Source of the DNA: Mytilisepta virgata
Lineage: Eukaryota > Mollusca > Bivalvia > Mytilida > Mytilidae
DNA length: 64,000 nt
Direction of reading: 5' to 3'
Assembly: GCA_028015205.1 (NCBI GenBank)
Contig: CM051518.1
Location: forward strand, 53,802,372 to 53,866,371
The notes below the pieces were generated by a model. The model had not been told where the DNA came from, did no database searches, and worked only from the letters and a program-made list of their open reading frames with translations. Below are positions 1-11,651 of the stretch, piece after piece. The position numbers and the translations under genes are program-made. Position 1 is the stretch's first letter; the number at the start of each line of letters is the position of its first letter.

Positions 1-1072
1 AAAATTGTAATTGACCTTCCATAGATGTTTCATACCAAGTATCAGTTAATTTGGCTATTTGGTTTCAGAGGAGGTGATTTTAGAAATTTTGACCAATCAA
101 AAATAAGAATTCATCATAGCTGCCATATTAGTTGTCCACCCGGGACGAAATATGTAAACTTTATAAAGGTCTTTAACAGATGCTGCATACCAGGGGCGGG
201 TCCAGGTGAGCGCGTAATGGGCCGCCGTACGCCCCCCCCCCCTTTAAAAGAAAAAACAAAAACAAAACTATCGTAATCTGCTTATATTGTATTGAATATG
301 GCAATTTATTATATTCATTAATTAAACACATACTCTGATTTCTTTTTAAAGCAAGTCAGGAACCGTTACATTAGTGCATTTCACAATTATTTTATGTTTT
401 TTAGCAAAAAAAAGGTCCAAAAAAATTGTACGCCCCCCTTTCAAATATCCTGGAAACGCCCCTGCATACCAAGTTACAGCTTATTTGGCTTTGCAGTTTC
501 AGAAACTTTTATTTTTGAAATTTTTACCAATCAGAAATAAGAATTCATAATGGTGGCCATATTAGTTGTCCGACCGGAACGAAATATGCAAACTTTATAA
601 AGGTCCTTCCATAGATGCTTCACACCAAGTTTCAGTTCATTTATCTTAGGGGTTTTAGAGGAGGAGATTTTTAAAATTTGTCCAATCAAAAATAAGAATT
701 CATCATGGCGGTCATATTAGCGGTCTGACCGGAACGAAATATTCAAACTTCATAAAGGTCCTTCCATAGATGCTTCATACAAAGTTACAGTTCATTTGGC
801 TTTGCGGTTTCAGAGGAGAAGATTTTTTAAATTTTGACCAATAGAAATAAGAATTCATCATGGCAGCCATATTAGTTGTCCGACCGGAACGAAATATGCA
901 AATTTTATAAAGGTCCTTCCATAGATGCTTCACACCAAGTTTCAGTTCATTTGGCCTAAGGGTTTCAGTGGAGAAGATCAAAATGTAAACGTTTACAGAT
1001 GGACGGACGGACGACGGACGCCAAGTGATGACAAAAGCTCACATAGCCCTTTGGGCCAGGTGAGCGATACAA
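1..1072 (+). repeat. Tandem-module repeat family, copy 1
   Basis: Degenerate modules of roughly 160-180 bp recur from the left edge. Each carries a block like GAATTCATCATGGCGGCCAT, then a block on CCGGAACGAAATATGCAAAC, then CTTCCATAGATGCTTCA. The array ends in a purine-rich GGACGGACGGACG stretch and a terminal module reading ACGCCAAGTGATG, GCTCACAT and CCAGGTGAGC at about 1019-1065. The same terminal module closes the repeats at 6540-7787 and 33190-33760, so this is one dispersed family. Short open frames here are not supported as genes. The left edge is cut by the window. Confidence 0.75.
192..462. mobile_element. hAT-like MITE nested in the tandem repeat
   Basis: A 271-bp insertion interrupts a repeat module. 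It is flanked by the direct repeat TGCATACC at 184-191 and 463-470, an 8-bp target-site duplication as made by hAT transposases. Its ends are inverted: GGGGCGGGTCCAGG on the left against the reverse complement GGGGCGTTTCCAGG on the right (12 of 14 match). There is no transposase frame inside, so it is non-autonomous. C-runs at about 229-242 and 432-437 lie inside it. hAT assignment rests on the 8-bp duplication only. Confidence 0.7.
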
Positions 1073-2965
1073 GCTCAGCCCTCTGAGACTCTAGTTTTCA
1101 TAGGTGATCAAGGTCAAAGAACCCAGCAGCTCTGAGAATCTTAGTAATTTAATACAGAAAGATATTTTAGTTATATTTAACTTTAATAATGGATATTTTG
1201 AAAGTATAAAAATTGGATGTAGTTCAGAACTAGAGACTCAAGTGAGCCTAAATTGCTCACCTGTAGAATGGTCGAAGCTGATAATTTACAGCATATTTAA
1301 TTTTGTTTCTATATCAAGGTTCAACCTATCAGTTATTCCTTACAAGTTTGGTCAATATTGGCCATGTAGTTTCAGAGACATCATGATAATGTGATTTCCC
1401 ATAGGCTTCAATTCAAATTTACATGCCACAGTAGCCGCCTTGTATGCCAACCGATCAACACCACATGAGCAATCTTTGTAGCTGTTCTCCCAATCATCCT
1501 TTTTATAACGGTATGAAAAGATTTGGCGTAGTAGTTTAGAGGAGAAGAAATTTGAAAATTTAACCAATCAGAATCAAGAATTGCCTCGTATCCATGTTTT
1601 TCATCCAATTAGAATGAAATAAGGACACTTAGTAGACCCTCTTCCATCCACCATTCCTGCGAAGTTTGGTTCAATTTGGCCCAGTGGTTCCAGAGGAGAT
1701 CATGAATTGTCTAACAGGCGGACGGACGGACGCAAAGTTGTGAAAATAGGACACGTGGCCCTTGGCTTATCACAATCAACACTTTGAATCGTTACTCCGA
1801 CCCTATTTGACAACGACTAACAGTTTTTCTGTGGGAGGTGGGTTGTTTTCTCTGTAGAATCGGCTTCCTCCATCAATAGAACACAAAAATACACCCAACT
1901 GCAATGGAAGTGACGGAAACTCAAACAGACAAATACATTATAGATAATAGATATGAAATCTGACCCCTTGACCAAGATTAACCTGCAGCTACTCCAAGAT
2001 ACCAATTTGTCAACTGGCTTCAGATCGGGGACGTTCCATTAGCCAAGCTTCTACAAATAACTGGTTAAATATGTGCCATTAGAGGATTAACCTAGCTTCC
2101 GTTGTAAAGTAAGGGTAACTGGTCTCACTCAGACAACTTGATTTGTCGAAGAGGAACTTTTAACCATAAAATGCTAGTTCCAATATTATATAAACAATTT
2201 ACAAGATATCGATTGCTTTTATGTTGTTGATTTAGTGTCCCACAGCTAGGAAATACGACTTAGTACCATTAACATTTTAGAAACCAAACGCGATTATGAT
2301 ATATTATCGATAGAAAATTAAAAAAAAAAAACAAATTTCACGAAAATTATTTCCTTTTTGATGTGACTCATTCATTTATAAAACAAATCATATTTTTAAG
2401 ATAACCCCAGCATCCGAGAAACACGTACTTACAACCCACAGAAAACATTCTCACGAAATATTATTCTTATAGCCGGAGAGAGTCAATCAATATGTACGTT
2501 TTTAATATATATATATACATATATAAAGACACTTCTAATTCTGTAAATTACGTCAAGAGAAGAAAAAGTGTCAGCTCGTGACATTACAATTTCGTGTATC
2601 CCTTTTTAGGCGTGGGAAAACCTTACATAATCATACGATGATGCAGCTGATAAAAAAGACAGAGAAAAACTTATCCATATAGGATATGTATTAACATCCT
2701 TGGATTTTGTTTCCGCATACAATGTCAATGAACGACTTCTCTACATATCCGATTATACTTCAAAACAGGATTTTGAAAAAAAAGATAAAAGGGAAGCCCC
2801 CGAATGAAACAAACACAATTATATCGTTTGTTTCTCAAACTAACAAGTAAGAACAAATATAAACCTACAAATAAGAAAAATCAAAACTAAGGAAATAGTG
2901 TCATACAAGGAATTATATGTTTCTTCAAGCAGCCATATAGACTTACTGGAGCACTATATCAGAAT
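1073..2965. other. Intergenic region upstream of the P450
   Basis: No convincing gene is seen. It holds a further fragment of the dispersed repeat ending near 1735 in a GGACGGACGGACG-type stretch. At about 1829-1885 a fragment resembles the conserved body of the SINE at 3961-4250 (CGGCTTCCTCCA core). A short TA-rich microsatellite lies near 2500-2525. The P450 start codon is at 2966. No promoter element could be called with confidence. Confidence 0.6.
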
Positions 2966-5900
2966 ATGAATCTTGTATATCAATTTAATTACAAAGAGTG
3001 TAACCCTGTTTTATTAGTGACATTTATTTGTGTTCTGTTTGTTTGGTTATGGAACCGTGTTTCAAGTAGGCTCAATTCATTACCAGGCCCACCCAGATGG
3101 CCTGTTTTGGGCAACATACCCGCCCTGGCTGGGACGCCAAGTCTATACAAACGGTTATTAGAACTGAGACAACAGTATGGAAATATCATTCAGTTACGGA
3201 TGGGACCGTCCATGAACCTAGTGGTTGTGTTTGGACAGGATTTAATCCACGAATTGTTAGTGGTGCAAGGTGACAAGACTGATTTTAGGCCTAACTGGTT
3301 ATATGTTCCAGATAAAATGTTTAACAGAACGGGTAAGTGGAAAATATTATTCATTGTCATGTCTTGTAACTGTGTCAACATATTGTAAGTCCCAATATAA
3401 GTTCCTCCAGAAACTTTACCGTTAACAGTGTTATAATTTAATGTTCCTGTTGAAACACGTCTTGTTAGATCCCTTTAATTTCAGCAGGGAGAAATTATGC
3501 TACTCTCAGTGGACATAAATGAGTCTTACTTATAAATTTCCCTATACAATTCATATAAGAAATTGCTGTCATAGTGTTATTTCTTATCCTTTAATTATAA
3601 AAGTTTTACGACCAATCTTAGAAATATTTCAAGTTTTTTAAAAATATTTTTGCATTTTTTTTATTCCGAATTTTGGAAAAAACATTATTTAAATGCAAAT
3701 AAGATTTTATGCATGTCAAAATAACATAGGTTAATGGAGAAAATGTTGTTAAAAATTAATATTTGTATTTTTTAAATTGTGGATTTAAAAAAAAAAACAA
3801 TAAAATATTATAATATTTTAATATTATCAGTATAAATTATAGATAATTCTCTGCTCATCAATACAAATTGGATTGCAATATGACAAAAAAATAACTTCAG
3901 GACAAAATTTTGAAAAATTGTGGTTTCATATGTAATATACAGTCAAACTTGCTTTAATGGGGGCCTCGGTGGCCGTGTGGTCTAGGTAGTTCGTCATGAC
4001 TACTTATGACCACTAGCCTGTCAACCCGGGCTGTCAACACTGAGGTTGTGAGTTCGAATCTCACCTGTGGGGGGGGGGGGGGGGGTGTTCGACTCCGATC
4101 TAAAATTGACAAGGATTGCCAATTTTCCTACCGAAGGTCGGTGGTTCTCTCCGGGTAATCCGGCTTCCTCCACCAATAAAAACTGGCCGCCGCGAAATAG
4201 CCAAATGTGCTAAAAACGGCGTAAAACCCCAACTAAACTAAACACACAAAGCTTTAATGGGCACCTCTATATAGCAAATCTTTGTCTGTAAAGGGCACAG
4301 TGAAAAAGTTCCATGATTTATGGACAAAGCATGTAAAATTAACCCCTGTATAAAGGGCACCTGCTCATAAAGGGCACTTTTTTCTGGTCCCTTGGCTGCC
4401 CTTTATAGACAGGTTTGACTGTATAGGAAAATTTCCAAGTGGCAGTGTACATTTCTTCAGCTGAAATAATATTCCAGCGTTTTCCTTTCAAAAGGATGAA
4501 CTTCTGTTTCGTGACATATGATCAGTGTTATTTTCTGCGTATTCCAGGAATTATCTGGAGCAATGGGAAGCACTGGATTAATCTCCGTAAATTTGCCGTC
4601 CTTGCTTTGAAAGATCTCGGTTGTGACAAAACCAACTTAGAAGAAAAAATACTAGAGGAAGCTAACTGTTTCATATCAAATATTTGTAAAGCAAACGGTG
4701 GAAGAATGGACAAAATGATACCAAAAGCCGTGTCAAATATAATATCAACTATCGTCTTTGGTGCCAGGTGAGGAAATAAATTTACGTCTAAAAGATGTTC
4801 TCACTAAAACATTGTAAACCAATGTTTATTGTTTAATGTTATCAGATTTCCTTGTTATATTTTCGATTTTATTCCAAATGTATACTTATAGGGCAGGTTT
4901 TCTCGATGATTCTACTAAGGAATGCCGAAGATATAGGACAACAAGACCAAAAACTAAATGCAAGACGAATTCTTGAGAACAGTAATACAGAAAAAAAATA
5001 CATGTACAACAAAATAATAAAAAGGACAATTATATAAAAGTAGCAACATGAACTCCAATACAACAATCGGGCGTGACATTAAGTGCCCGAGAAGATACGC
5101 ACGTCCTGCTCCGTAAAAAGCACCGAATTGGTCCGTAATTTCTAACTGGCATGTTGTTGCATCTCGTCTTAAATATTATTAGTAAATATTTTATAAGAAT
5201 ACTAAATATAATTTAATAGCATGAATAAGATTAAGAATTCAGTGGCGCGAAAAGAAAAAAAAATGTTAAAATGTCTTAAGGAGTTGAAAAATAAGGCATT
5301 TTGTCCCATTTTTATAGATTTGAATATAATGATCCAGATTTTGAAATGATACTGGACGTACTGGAATACATCTTTAGAAATGCAGGACTTCATTTGCCAG
5401 AAAACTTTATGCCAGTTTTGGCCCGATTACCAAATTCTGAGGTATGTAAAAGAAATATCAATTGCAGATCAAACGTTTCCAATTACAGTTTTGTTTTAGA
5501 ATTGTATTCAAACCCAATGATGTTTAGTTTATTAAAACTATCAAAAAGACACAGAATATCAAAAACTATCCTTCAAGCATAGATCTCAGAATTTTCTAAT
5601 ACGTCAACAGCAGTGCGACTCATTTGTAACGTGTGTAAATATTACGAAGAGACGATGTCATTTTCATGTTAAATATCATCCCCAACAGAAATCTAGGGAA
5701 AAAAGGAAATTCTTGTCAATTCAGATCAAACATATTTTGCCATTGTTGTTGTTAACAGTTACGATGAACGTCTTGGACTCCGAGACTTTTTAACAATTCA
5801 TACACACTGAAAAGGAATAAGCACGAACAGGGTGTACGCCATCGGGACATCTTACCAGACAATTTAAAATGCTTAAACTATCGATTTTATTCCACTATAT

Positions 5901-8900
5901 ATATTAATTCATTGCTATGTACGTATTTCATTGGTTGAGATTCTCCCAAGTGATATTGAACAAAACATATCGTGTTTGCCTCTCAGATTCGTGTTTCACC
6001 ACTTATCCCAGTTATTCGGAATACACTAGGGATAGTGGAATAAATAATTAATTTCCCTTGCATTAGTGAAATACGAAGATTTGTTCACCCTCGAAAAGTT
6101 ATGTTTCCCTCGGGCAAGCCCTCGCGAAACATGACTTTCCTCGGGTGAACAAATCTTCATATAATATTTCACTAATGCAAGGGAAATAAATGTATAATGT
6201 TTCTTTTTTGGACTTGCAGGCGAAAAAGTGTATCAATGAAAAAGAAAAAATCGATGAATACGTAAAGAAGCAGATAGAAAAACATAAAGTGAACTACAAT
6301 CCATCAGAAACCAGGGACTTAATAGATATATATCTTCATCATTTATACAGTGACAAACAAGGAAACATCCCAGGTACTTATCTAAGTATATGATTCTAAA
6401 TTTAAGTTATCACAAATAGCGTGACGAAAATTATGAATCCTCTTTATTCTAAAGCTATTTGCATTTCCGCTATGTTTAATCTATTCCGATAGCTGATCTA
6501 TTACAGAGTTAAATTAAACTTTAACCTCTTTAAGTAAAACAAGAGGCTCAGCAGAGCCTGTATCGCTCACCTGGAGTCTGGTTTTCATTGGACAATTAAT
6601 CAACTATTTGACCAAGTTTGTTGCAATTGGTTCAATTGTTCACGGAAAATTTGTTGAAGATTTATTTTTCATAAGGTTTAATGTTAAAATACGTTCCCTG
6701 ATGGTGGTAGTCCTGGCAGGAAGTTGACAAAATTGACTAGGAATAAGGGTGAACCTTAAATAAATGTAACAGAACCCGCCCTCAAATTACACAAACCAAT
6801 AACTCATAAATAGAATTTGGGATTCCCTTCAAAATTTCAGGATAGGTATATCTCAACATGGCAAACATTTTTCAATTTATATTTCACTTCTATCTCAAAT
6901 AGTTTTGGAGATAAATGCAAAAATGTTAAAATTTTGAAAATTTGACAAAAAAAGGGCAATAACTCCTAAATGAGTTTTGGGATTTCCTTTAAAATTTCAG
7001 GGTAGGTAGATCTCAACATGGCAAACATTTTTCAAATTTACATTTCACTTCTATCTCAAATAGTTTTGGAGATAAATGACAAAAAATGTTAAAATTTTGA
7101 AAATTTGACAAAAAAAGGCAATAACTCCTAAATGGGTTTTGGAATTTCCTTCAAAATTTCAGGGTAGGTAGATCTTGTCATGCTGATCAATTTTACCCTC
7201 ATTCAGATTTTCGATATCTGTAACGGTTTTTGAGTTATTAGCAAAAAACAGCAATTTACCCCTATGTTCTATTTTTAGTAACAGCGGCCATGTTTTTCGA
7301 CGAATCAAAAATCCCCACATCAGTTCTATGCAGGGTACCCCAAGGAACAATCTTACCAAGTTTCATTTGATTTTGAATAATAGTTTCAGAGGAGAAGATT
7401 TTTGAAATAATAACATAAAAAAAGCCAAAAATGTCAAAAAATGGCAATAACATCAGTTGACAGATTTTCACGAAAATCAGCACACAGGTAGCTCTCATCA
7501 TGCTGAACACTTTCAACCTGCCGTAACCTAATGATTTTTGAGATATTTGCGAAAAACTGTTGTTTGACCTCTATGTTCTATTTTTAGTAACAGCGGCCAT
7601 GTTTTTTGACGAATCAAAAATCCCCATATCAGTTCTATGCAGGGTACCCAAAGGAACATTCATGCCAAGTTTGGTTCTAATTAGTCAAGTAGTTTCAGAG
7701 GAGAAGAGTTTTGTATAATTGTTAACGACGACGACGACGGACGCCAAGTGATGGCAATAGCTCACATGGCCTTTGGCCAGGTGAGCTAAAAAAGGGGGGT
7801 GCGGGGGTGGGGGGTGGGGGTTATTTCTTATTAGAATTTATCTATTTCAGAAAGAAGTTTATTTCACATGCCTCTTGAATATGAACTAACACGGCTATTT
7901 ACTTATTTGAGAAGTTTATTTCACACGATGTCTGTCCAATCCAAGGCGGGAATTAAATTTCAAATTTCTCATTTCTTATTGTATTTTCCAAAATATACAC
8001 AACAACATTTTCAGTTGAATGTGATGGACTGGTTTATAATATAAACATAACGATGTATGGCTGAGTGTCTACAATTTCAATTTGAACAATATTCAAATAT
8101 ATTTTTTTGAACTTCAAAAGTATGAGATTTATCGTTACATGAAAGCTTTCTCTATATTTCGTCTTTTTCCTACGACACAACACGTTCATTTAGCACATCG
8201 GTATATTTATAATGAAACGAAATTCTATACAAGTTATAGCTTGTTTCTGAATCCTATTGTTATTTTTGTATTTTATCTGTTATTATTTATCTTTGAATAT
8301 TAGAATAATCATGTTTAAATTTCAACCGAATTTCAGCCTTTGTAGTCAGATTATTTGTTACTAACATTGACGTATTTCAGATGATATTTGGTCTTTTCAT
8401 AGAGGAGTTCAATTTCAAATGAACTTGATTCTCTTTTACAGACGATCTCATTTCTCACTATTATTTTCCTATTTACCAATTTCAGAAAGAAGTTTATTTC
8501 ACATGATCTTTGACCTATTTGCTGCTGGTTCAGAGACAACATCTACAACCTTACAATGGATTATCCTGTACCTCATTAAGTACCCTGCCATTCAGGATCT
8601 ATGTAGAACAGAAATATGTAAAGTAATTGTTATAAATTGTTCATTTCATCATCCTTATAAGCAACGTATTTTTTTTTTTTTTATAAAAAAAAGACAAACT
8701 CACCACATTCTCAAATTTTGTAAATAAGGAGGTTAAAAACAATGAAAATTGCTATTCAGGGGAAAAAATAATAAATAAGACAAGTTCATTATCTGATAAT
8801 TTCCATTATCAGTAGGAATAGGAAGCTTTTCAGTTTTTATTTGGGTGCTATTTAGTCAGAGAACTTCTGCAGTGACTTTAACAAAAGTGAAATAAAGGTA

Positions 8901-11467
8901 CTGATACTGGGAAATATTTTCTAGATTATTATTCATATTTTGAAAATAGATTATGCATTTTTCGCTATAAAATCGATGAGTTTCATTTTTTTATTGAATG
9001 TAAACAAAACTTACTATTAAGAGACCAACTATTTTCTACGATATCTTATGCTGTTCCATCATGTAATGGAGATCAGCCACTCAATCAACTGAAAACACCT
9101 CTGAATCCAAATGTTAAACTTTTACTGGAAATAGGTGACTTTATAAAACAATCTATAGAACTGCAAAAATGGGGTCCATGTCGGTCAAAGTTTTCCACTT
9201 CATATAGATGTATTATGTTATTGTGTTTTATATAATATTATGTTCATATGTGTTTTGTTTTGTGTTTGCTTGACCCATACGGGTGTAACTTTGCAAATAA
9301 AATTATTATTTAAAGTGAAGAATTTTATTTTCAAATGTTTTTAAGGAGAAAATATTTTTTTTCTTTTTCTGTTATGAAACAGGAATTTAAAATACAGGGA
9401 CAGTGGATGAGAATTATTTGGACTACTAATACACATCTAAAATAACATAAAATGTGTTTGTCTCATTTAATTTTATATCCACCAATGTTCTATTAAAACC
9501 TCCAAAAATACAATTTTTTATTTTTGTGTGTGAAGGAATACATTTTTATATTTTTTCTCCATTACAGGTAGCAGGTTTAAGACCTGTAACATATAAAGAC
9601 AGAGACAAAATGCCATACACACTGGCAGTCATTGATGAAGTACAGAGAATAGCAAGTATAGGTACAGACTTTATAAATCTTGCTGAAAATCCTGTACCAA
9701 AATTTGGCTTTAATTTTTTTAGGATAAAGATTGAGATGACAAAACACATTAATATAATATGGTTGTCCATTTTTAGTCCCTTTGATATTTGGACAAAACA
9801 TTTTCCAACTTTTCTGCACAACTTAAAATAACTATCATAATGTTAAATTGAATATAAGAACAAACATTTTACTATGGATTTGGGGGGTATATAGGAATCA
9901 GTCTGTCCGTCTGTGTCTGTCTAGAATTTTTTTGTACCCAGTTTCTCAAACATGCCTTATCAGAAATTAATGAAACTTTGCATACTGTTAGATCCTAGTA
10001 TGTAGATTGCGCATGCATATAATGTTTCAGTGATAACAGATTTTGTGGTTTCATTAATTTAACTTAATAATAATGTATTTTGATTTTTTGCTTTCTTGTT
10101 GAATCAAAAGTTTGGTACATCCCAAAAAATTAATATCTAACAAACTATTTTTTTTTATATTGATAATATTTATGTTTCTAAATAAAATAGTTGAAAAGTA
10201 AGATAGATAGGTAATAATAATAGTTTTCTACATCTCATATTATATTTTTGTATACTTCACAGGACCAATAGGTCTACCAAGAGCTTGTATAGAAGACGTT
10301 ACAGTATTTGAAAAAGTTATTCCAAAAAATTCTGTTATAATACCACATTTTATGTCGGCACACTACGATGTAAAATACTGGGAAAATCCAACAGAATTTG
10401 ATGTGACAAGATTTCTTACAGATGATGGAAAACATATAAAACATCACGAGGCATTTCATCCATTTTCTGTTGGTATGTGATAATAAAAAATTGTACCAAT
10501 TATATTGCACAACATATGTATATTTCATTGAATTAGGATTAAGGCCAAACGTATTAAAACCTGAGACCATAACATTAAATTTTATATTGCAGATTGAAAA
10601 TGACAAGGCCAAAGCCAATCATTGAACACCTTCACACAATGAGCTTTACAAAAGTCAATATATTAGAGCAGGTTAAGGATGTTCGCTAGTCATGTTTTTG
10701 AATTTTTGTCAGATGTTCAGAATCATCTAGTTTTATCCATTTGAATGGCATAAATTATTTTTCCCTCTGACACCTATTTTTCTTTTCATAAATCTTTTGC
10801 ATGCTGAATAATAAGCCATTTGTACAAATCTTATAAAATCCTTGTTATTATTTAACGGTTTATGAGAAATAAAACTTGTTAATGATAAAGCTATGTAATA
10901 TCAAGAGAGCATATTTTTCTCGCCAAATTTTCAATGGCTTATATCTCGAAAAGAAGAACACGGACCTAAATTTTTTTTCACTCTTTTAGTTCCTTTATTA
11001 ACCAACTATCAATATTTACCAGTGTTATGAAAAGCTTGTTATTTTGAAACTGAGGAGCGAACATCCTTAACTGTAGATATCTAATTTCAAAGGAAAGAAT
11101 ACGTACATGTTATACATACACGATGATAATGTTCTTACATTAAGGAGCTTAAAATATCCTGATTTATTTTACTGTTATTTAAAAAATATTTTTATTGTAT
11201 GTTTTTACTCATAGCTTAAACTTTATAATGTGATTCATGGTTTCAGGACCAAGAATGTGTATTGGAAAACAAATAGCAGAAATGGAATTATTTCTCTTCA
11301 CAACCAATTTGATACAGCACTGTAGAATGGTAAATGCTGAGCCATGGAAACCATTAGACATGGAGGGGATACAGTCTGGCATTACACTCCTCCCCAAACC
11401 ATACCAAGTTCATATAAAAGACAGATCATGCTCAACTGGAGTAGAAAGACAAATCTCAATCTGCTGA
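2966..11467 (+). CDS. Cytochrome P450, CYP2-type monooxygenase
   Basis: Haem-thiolate monooxygenase, expected in the endoplasmic reticulum membrane, oxidising lipophilic substrates with electrons from P450 reductase; substrate unknown. Exons: 2966-3332, 4548-4767, 5318-5441, 6220-6373, 8486-8622, 9568-9661, 10263-10472, 11247-11467. All have GT-AG borders and compatible phases, giving 508 codons plus stop, a normal family length. Visible features: N-terminal anchor at residues 13-31; proline hinge LPGPPRWPVLGN at 39-50; helix C W132-x3-R136; helix I AGSETT at 302-307; helix K E358-VQ-R361; haem loop F433-SVG-P-R438-M-C440-I-G442. The usual PERF motif reads FDVTRF, so the Pro-Glu pair is missing, though the Arg is kept. 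The CYP2 clan is inferred from helix I and the proline hinge; the subfamily is not assigned. Introns carry many transposon remnants, but the coding frame is intact. Confidence 0.93.
3940..4421. mobile_element. TA-flanked pogo/mariner-type MITE with nested SINE
   Basis: Ends read CAGTCAAACTTG on the left and CAGGTTTGACTG on the right, nearly perfect inverted repeats flanked by TA on both sides (3938-3939, 4422-4423), as Tc1/mariner/pogo elements leave. The body is only about 180 bp once the SINE at 3961-4250 is removed. A relative with the same ends is at 49691-50088. It lies in P450 intron 1 and has no coding capacity. Confidence 0.7.
3961..4250 (+). mobile_element. tRNA-derived SINE
   Basis: Pol III promoter boxes are visible: an A-box-like TGGCCGTGTGG at 3970-3980 and a B box GTTCGAATC at 4052-4060. 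A G-run (about 4070-4086) follows, then a conserved body around CGGTGGTTCTCTCCGGGTAA and GGCTTCCTCCACC, and an A-rich tail of AACTAAACTAAAC type. The element is flanked by the 10-bp direct repeat GCTTTAATGG at 3951-3960 and 4251-4260, a target-site duplication of LINE-driven insertion. It landed inside the TA-flanked MITE. Confidence 0.85.
6052..6186. repeat. Long inverted repeat (hairpin) in P450 intron 3
   Basis: The left arm begins TTTCCCTTGCATTAGTGAAA (from 6052) and continues through a GAAGATTTGTTCACC block. The right arm mirrors it, with GGTGAACAAATCTTC followed by TTTCACTAATGCAAGGGAAA ending at 6186. Arms are about 55-60 bp around a GC-richer centre near 6107-6126. The hairpin ends 33 bp before the acceptor-bounded exon at 6220. 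It is probably a MITE remnant. Confidence 0.75.
6540..7787 (+). repeat. Tandem-module repeat family, copy 2
   Basis: Begins with a CGCTCACCTGG block near 6565 and ends with CCAGGTGAGC near 7777, so its ends are inverted with respect to each other. Inside are two sets of similar modules, one around GGCAATAACTCCTAAATG and AGGTAGATCTCAACATGG, another around CGGCCATGTTTTTCGACGAA. The 3' part holds a GACGACGACGACGGACGCC stretch and the terminal module shared with 1-1072 and 33190-33760. It fills P450 intron 4. No protein is supported. Confidence 0.7.
7841..7960 (+). pseudogene. Partial duplicate of the P450 exon 5 acceptor region
   Basis: The polypyrimidine tract, AG and first 23 bases of P450 exon 5 (8486 onward) recur here: TATTTCAG is followed by AAAGAAGTTTATTTCACATG at 7851-7870, after which similarity to the exon is lost. 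A second, weaker echo (GAGAAGTTTATTTCACACGA) follows near 7909. The real exon continues into the helix I motif; this one does not. It is a decoy acceptor or an aborted duplication; the authentic exon is the one at 8486-8622. Confidence 0.6.
8930..9315 (+). mobile_element. 5'-truncated LINE-like 3' end
   Basis: An open frame without a start runs from about 8990 to 9234 and ends in TAA. It contains FIECKQNLLLRD, resembling the zinc-finger-like C terminus of LINE reverse-transcriptase proteins, where FxxC is followed by a conserved Arg. It is followed by an AT-rich 3' region ending in AATAAAATTATTATT. It lies in P450 intron 5 and cannot join the P450 frame. LINE origin is inferred from this short similarity and the A/T tail. 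Confidence 0.45.
10677..11066. mobile_element. TTAA-flanked piggyBac-type MITE, copy 1
   Basis: A 390-bp element flanked by TTAA on both sides (10673-10676, 11067-11070). Its terminal inverted repeats are GGATGTTCGCT and AGCGAACATCC. TTAA is the target duplicated by piggyBac transposases. No coding capacity. A second copy of nearly equal length (392 bp) is at 20026-20417. It lies in P450 intron 7. Confidence 0.85.
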
Positions 11468-11621
11468 TTCAAACTAAAAATGCAAAATTGTATGACAGTG
11501 ACTTTACAGACAGAATTTGTATTCTAGGAGATGATACAATACCCATCAATGTGGGACTTAGCAACAAATTATTGTTGTAATATTGAAAAGAGTTTTAAAA
11601 CAACATTAGTCACATGGTCAT

Positions 11622-11630
11622 TTTAATAAA
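11622..11630. promoter_or_regulatory. Overlapping convergent poly(A) signals
   Basis: The nine bases TTTAATAAA read AATAAA on the + strand (11625-11630), 158 bp after the P450 stop codon, and ATTAAA on the - strand (11627-11622), 25 bp after the RRP15 stop. Both are accepted poly(A) hexamers. Each gene's cleavage site would then lie in or near the other gene's 3' end, so the two 3' ends probably overlap. Usage is inferred. Confidence 0.6.
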
Positions 11631-11651
11631 AAAAATATAAAAAAGCTTTGG

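Noticed and set aside
2966..11467. P450 as a pseudogene because of heavy transposon content
   Set aside because: All eight exons are open, in phase, with every catalytic motif present and normal length.
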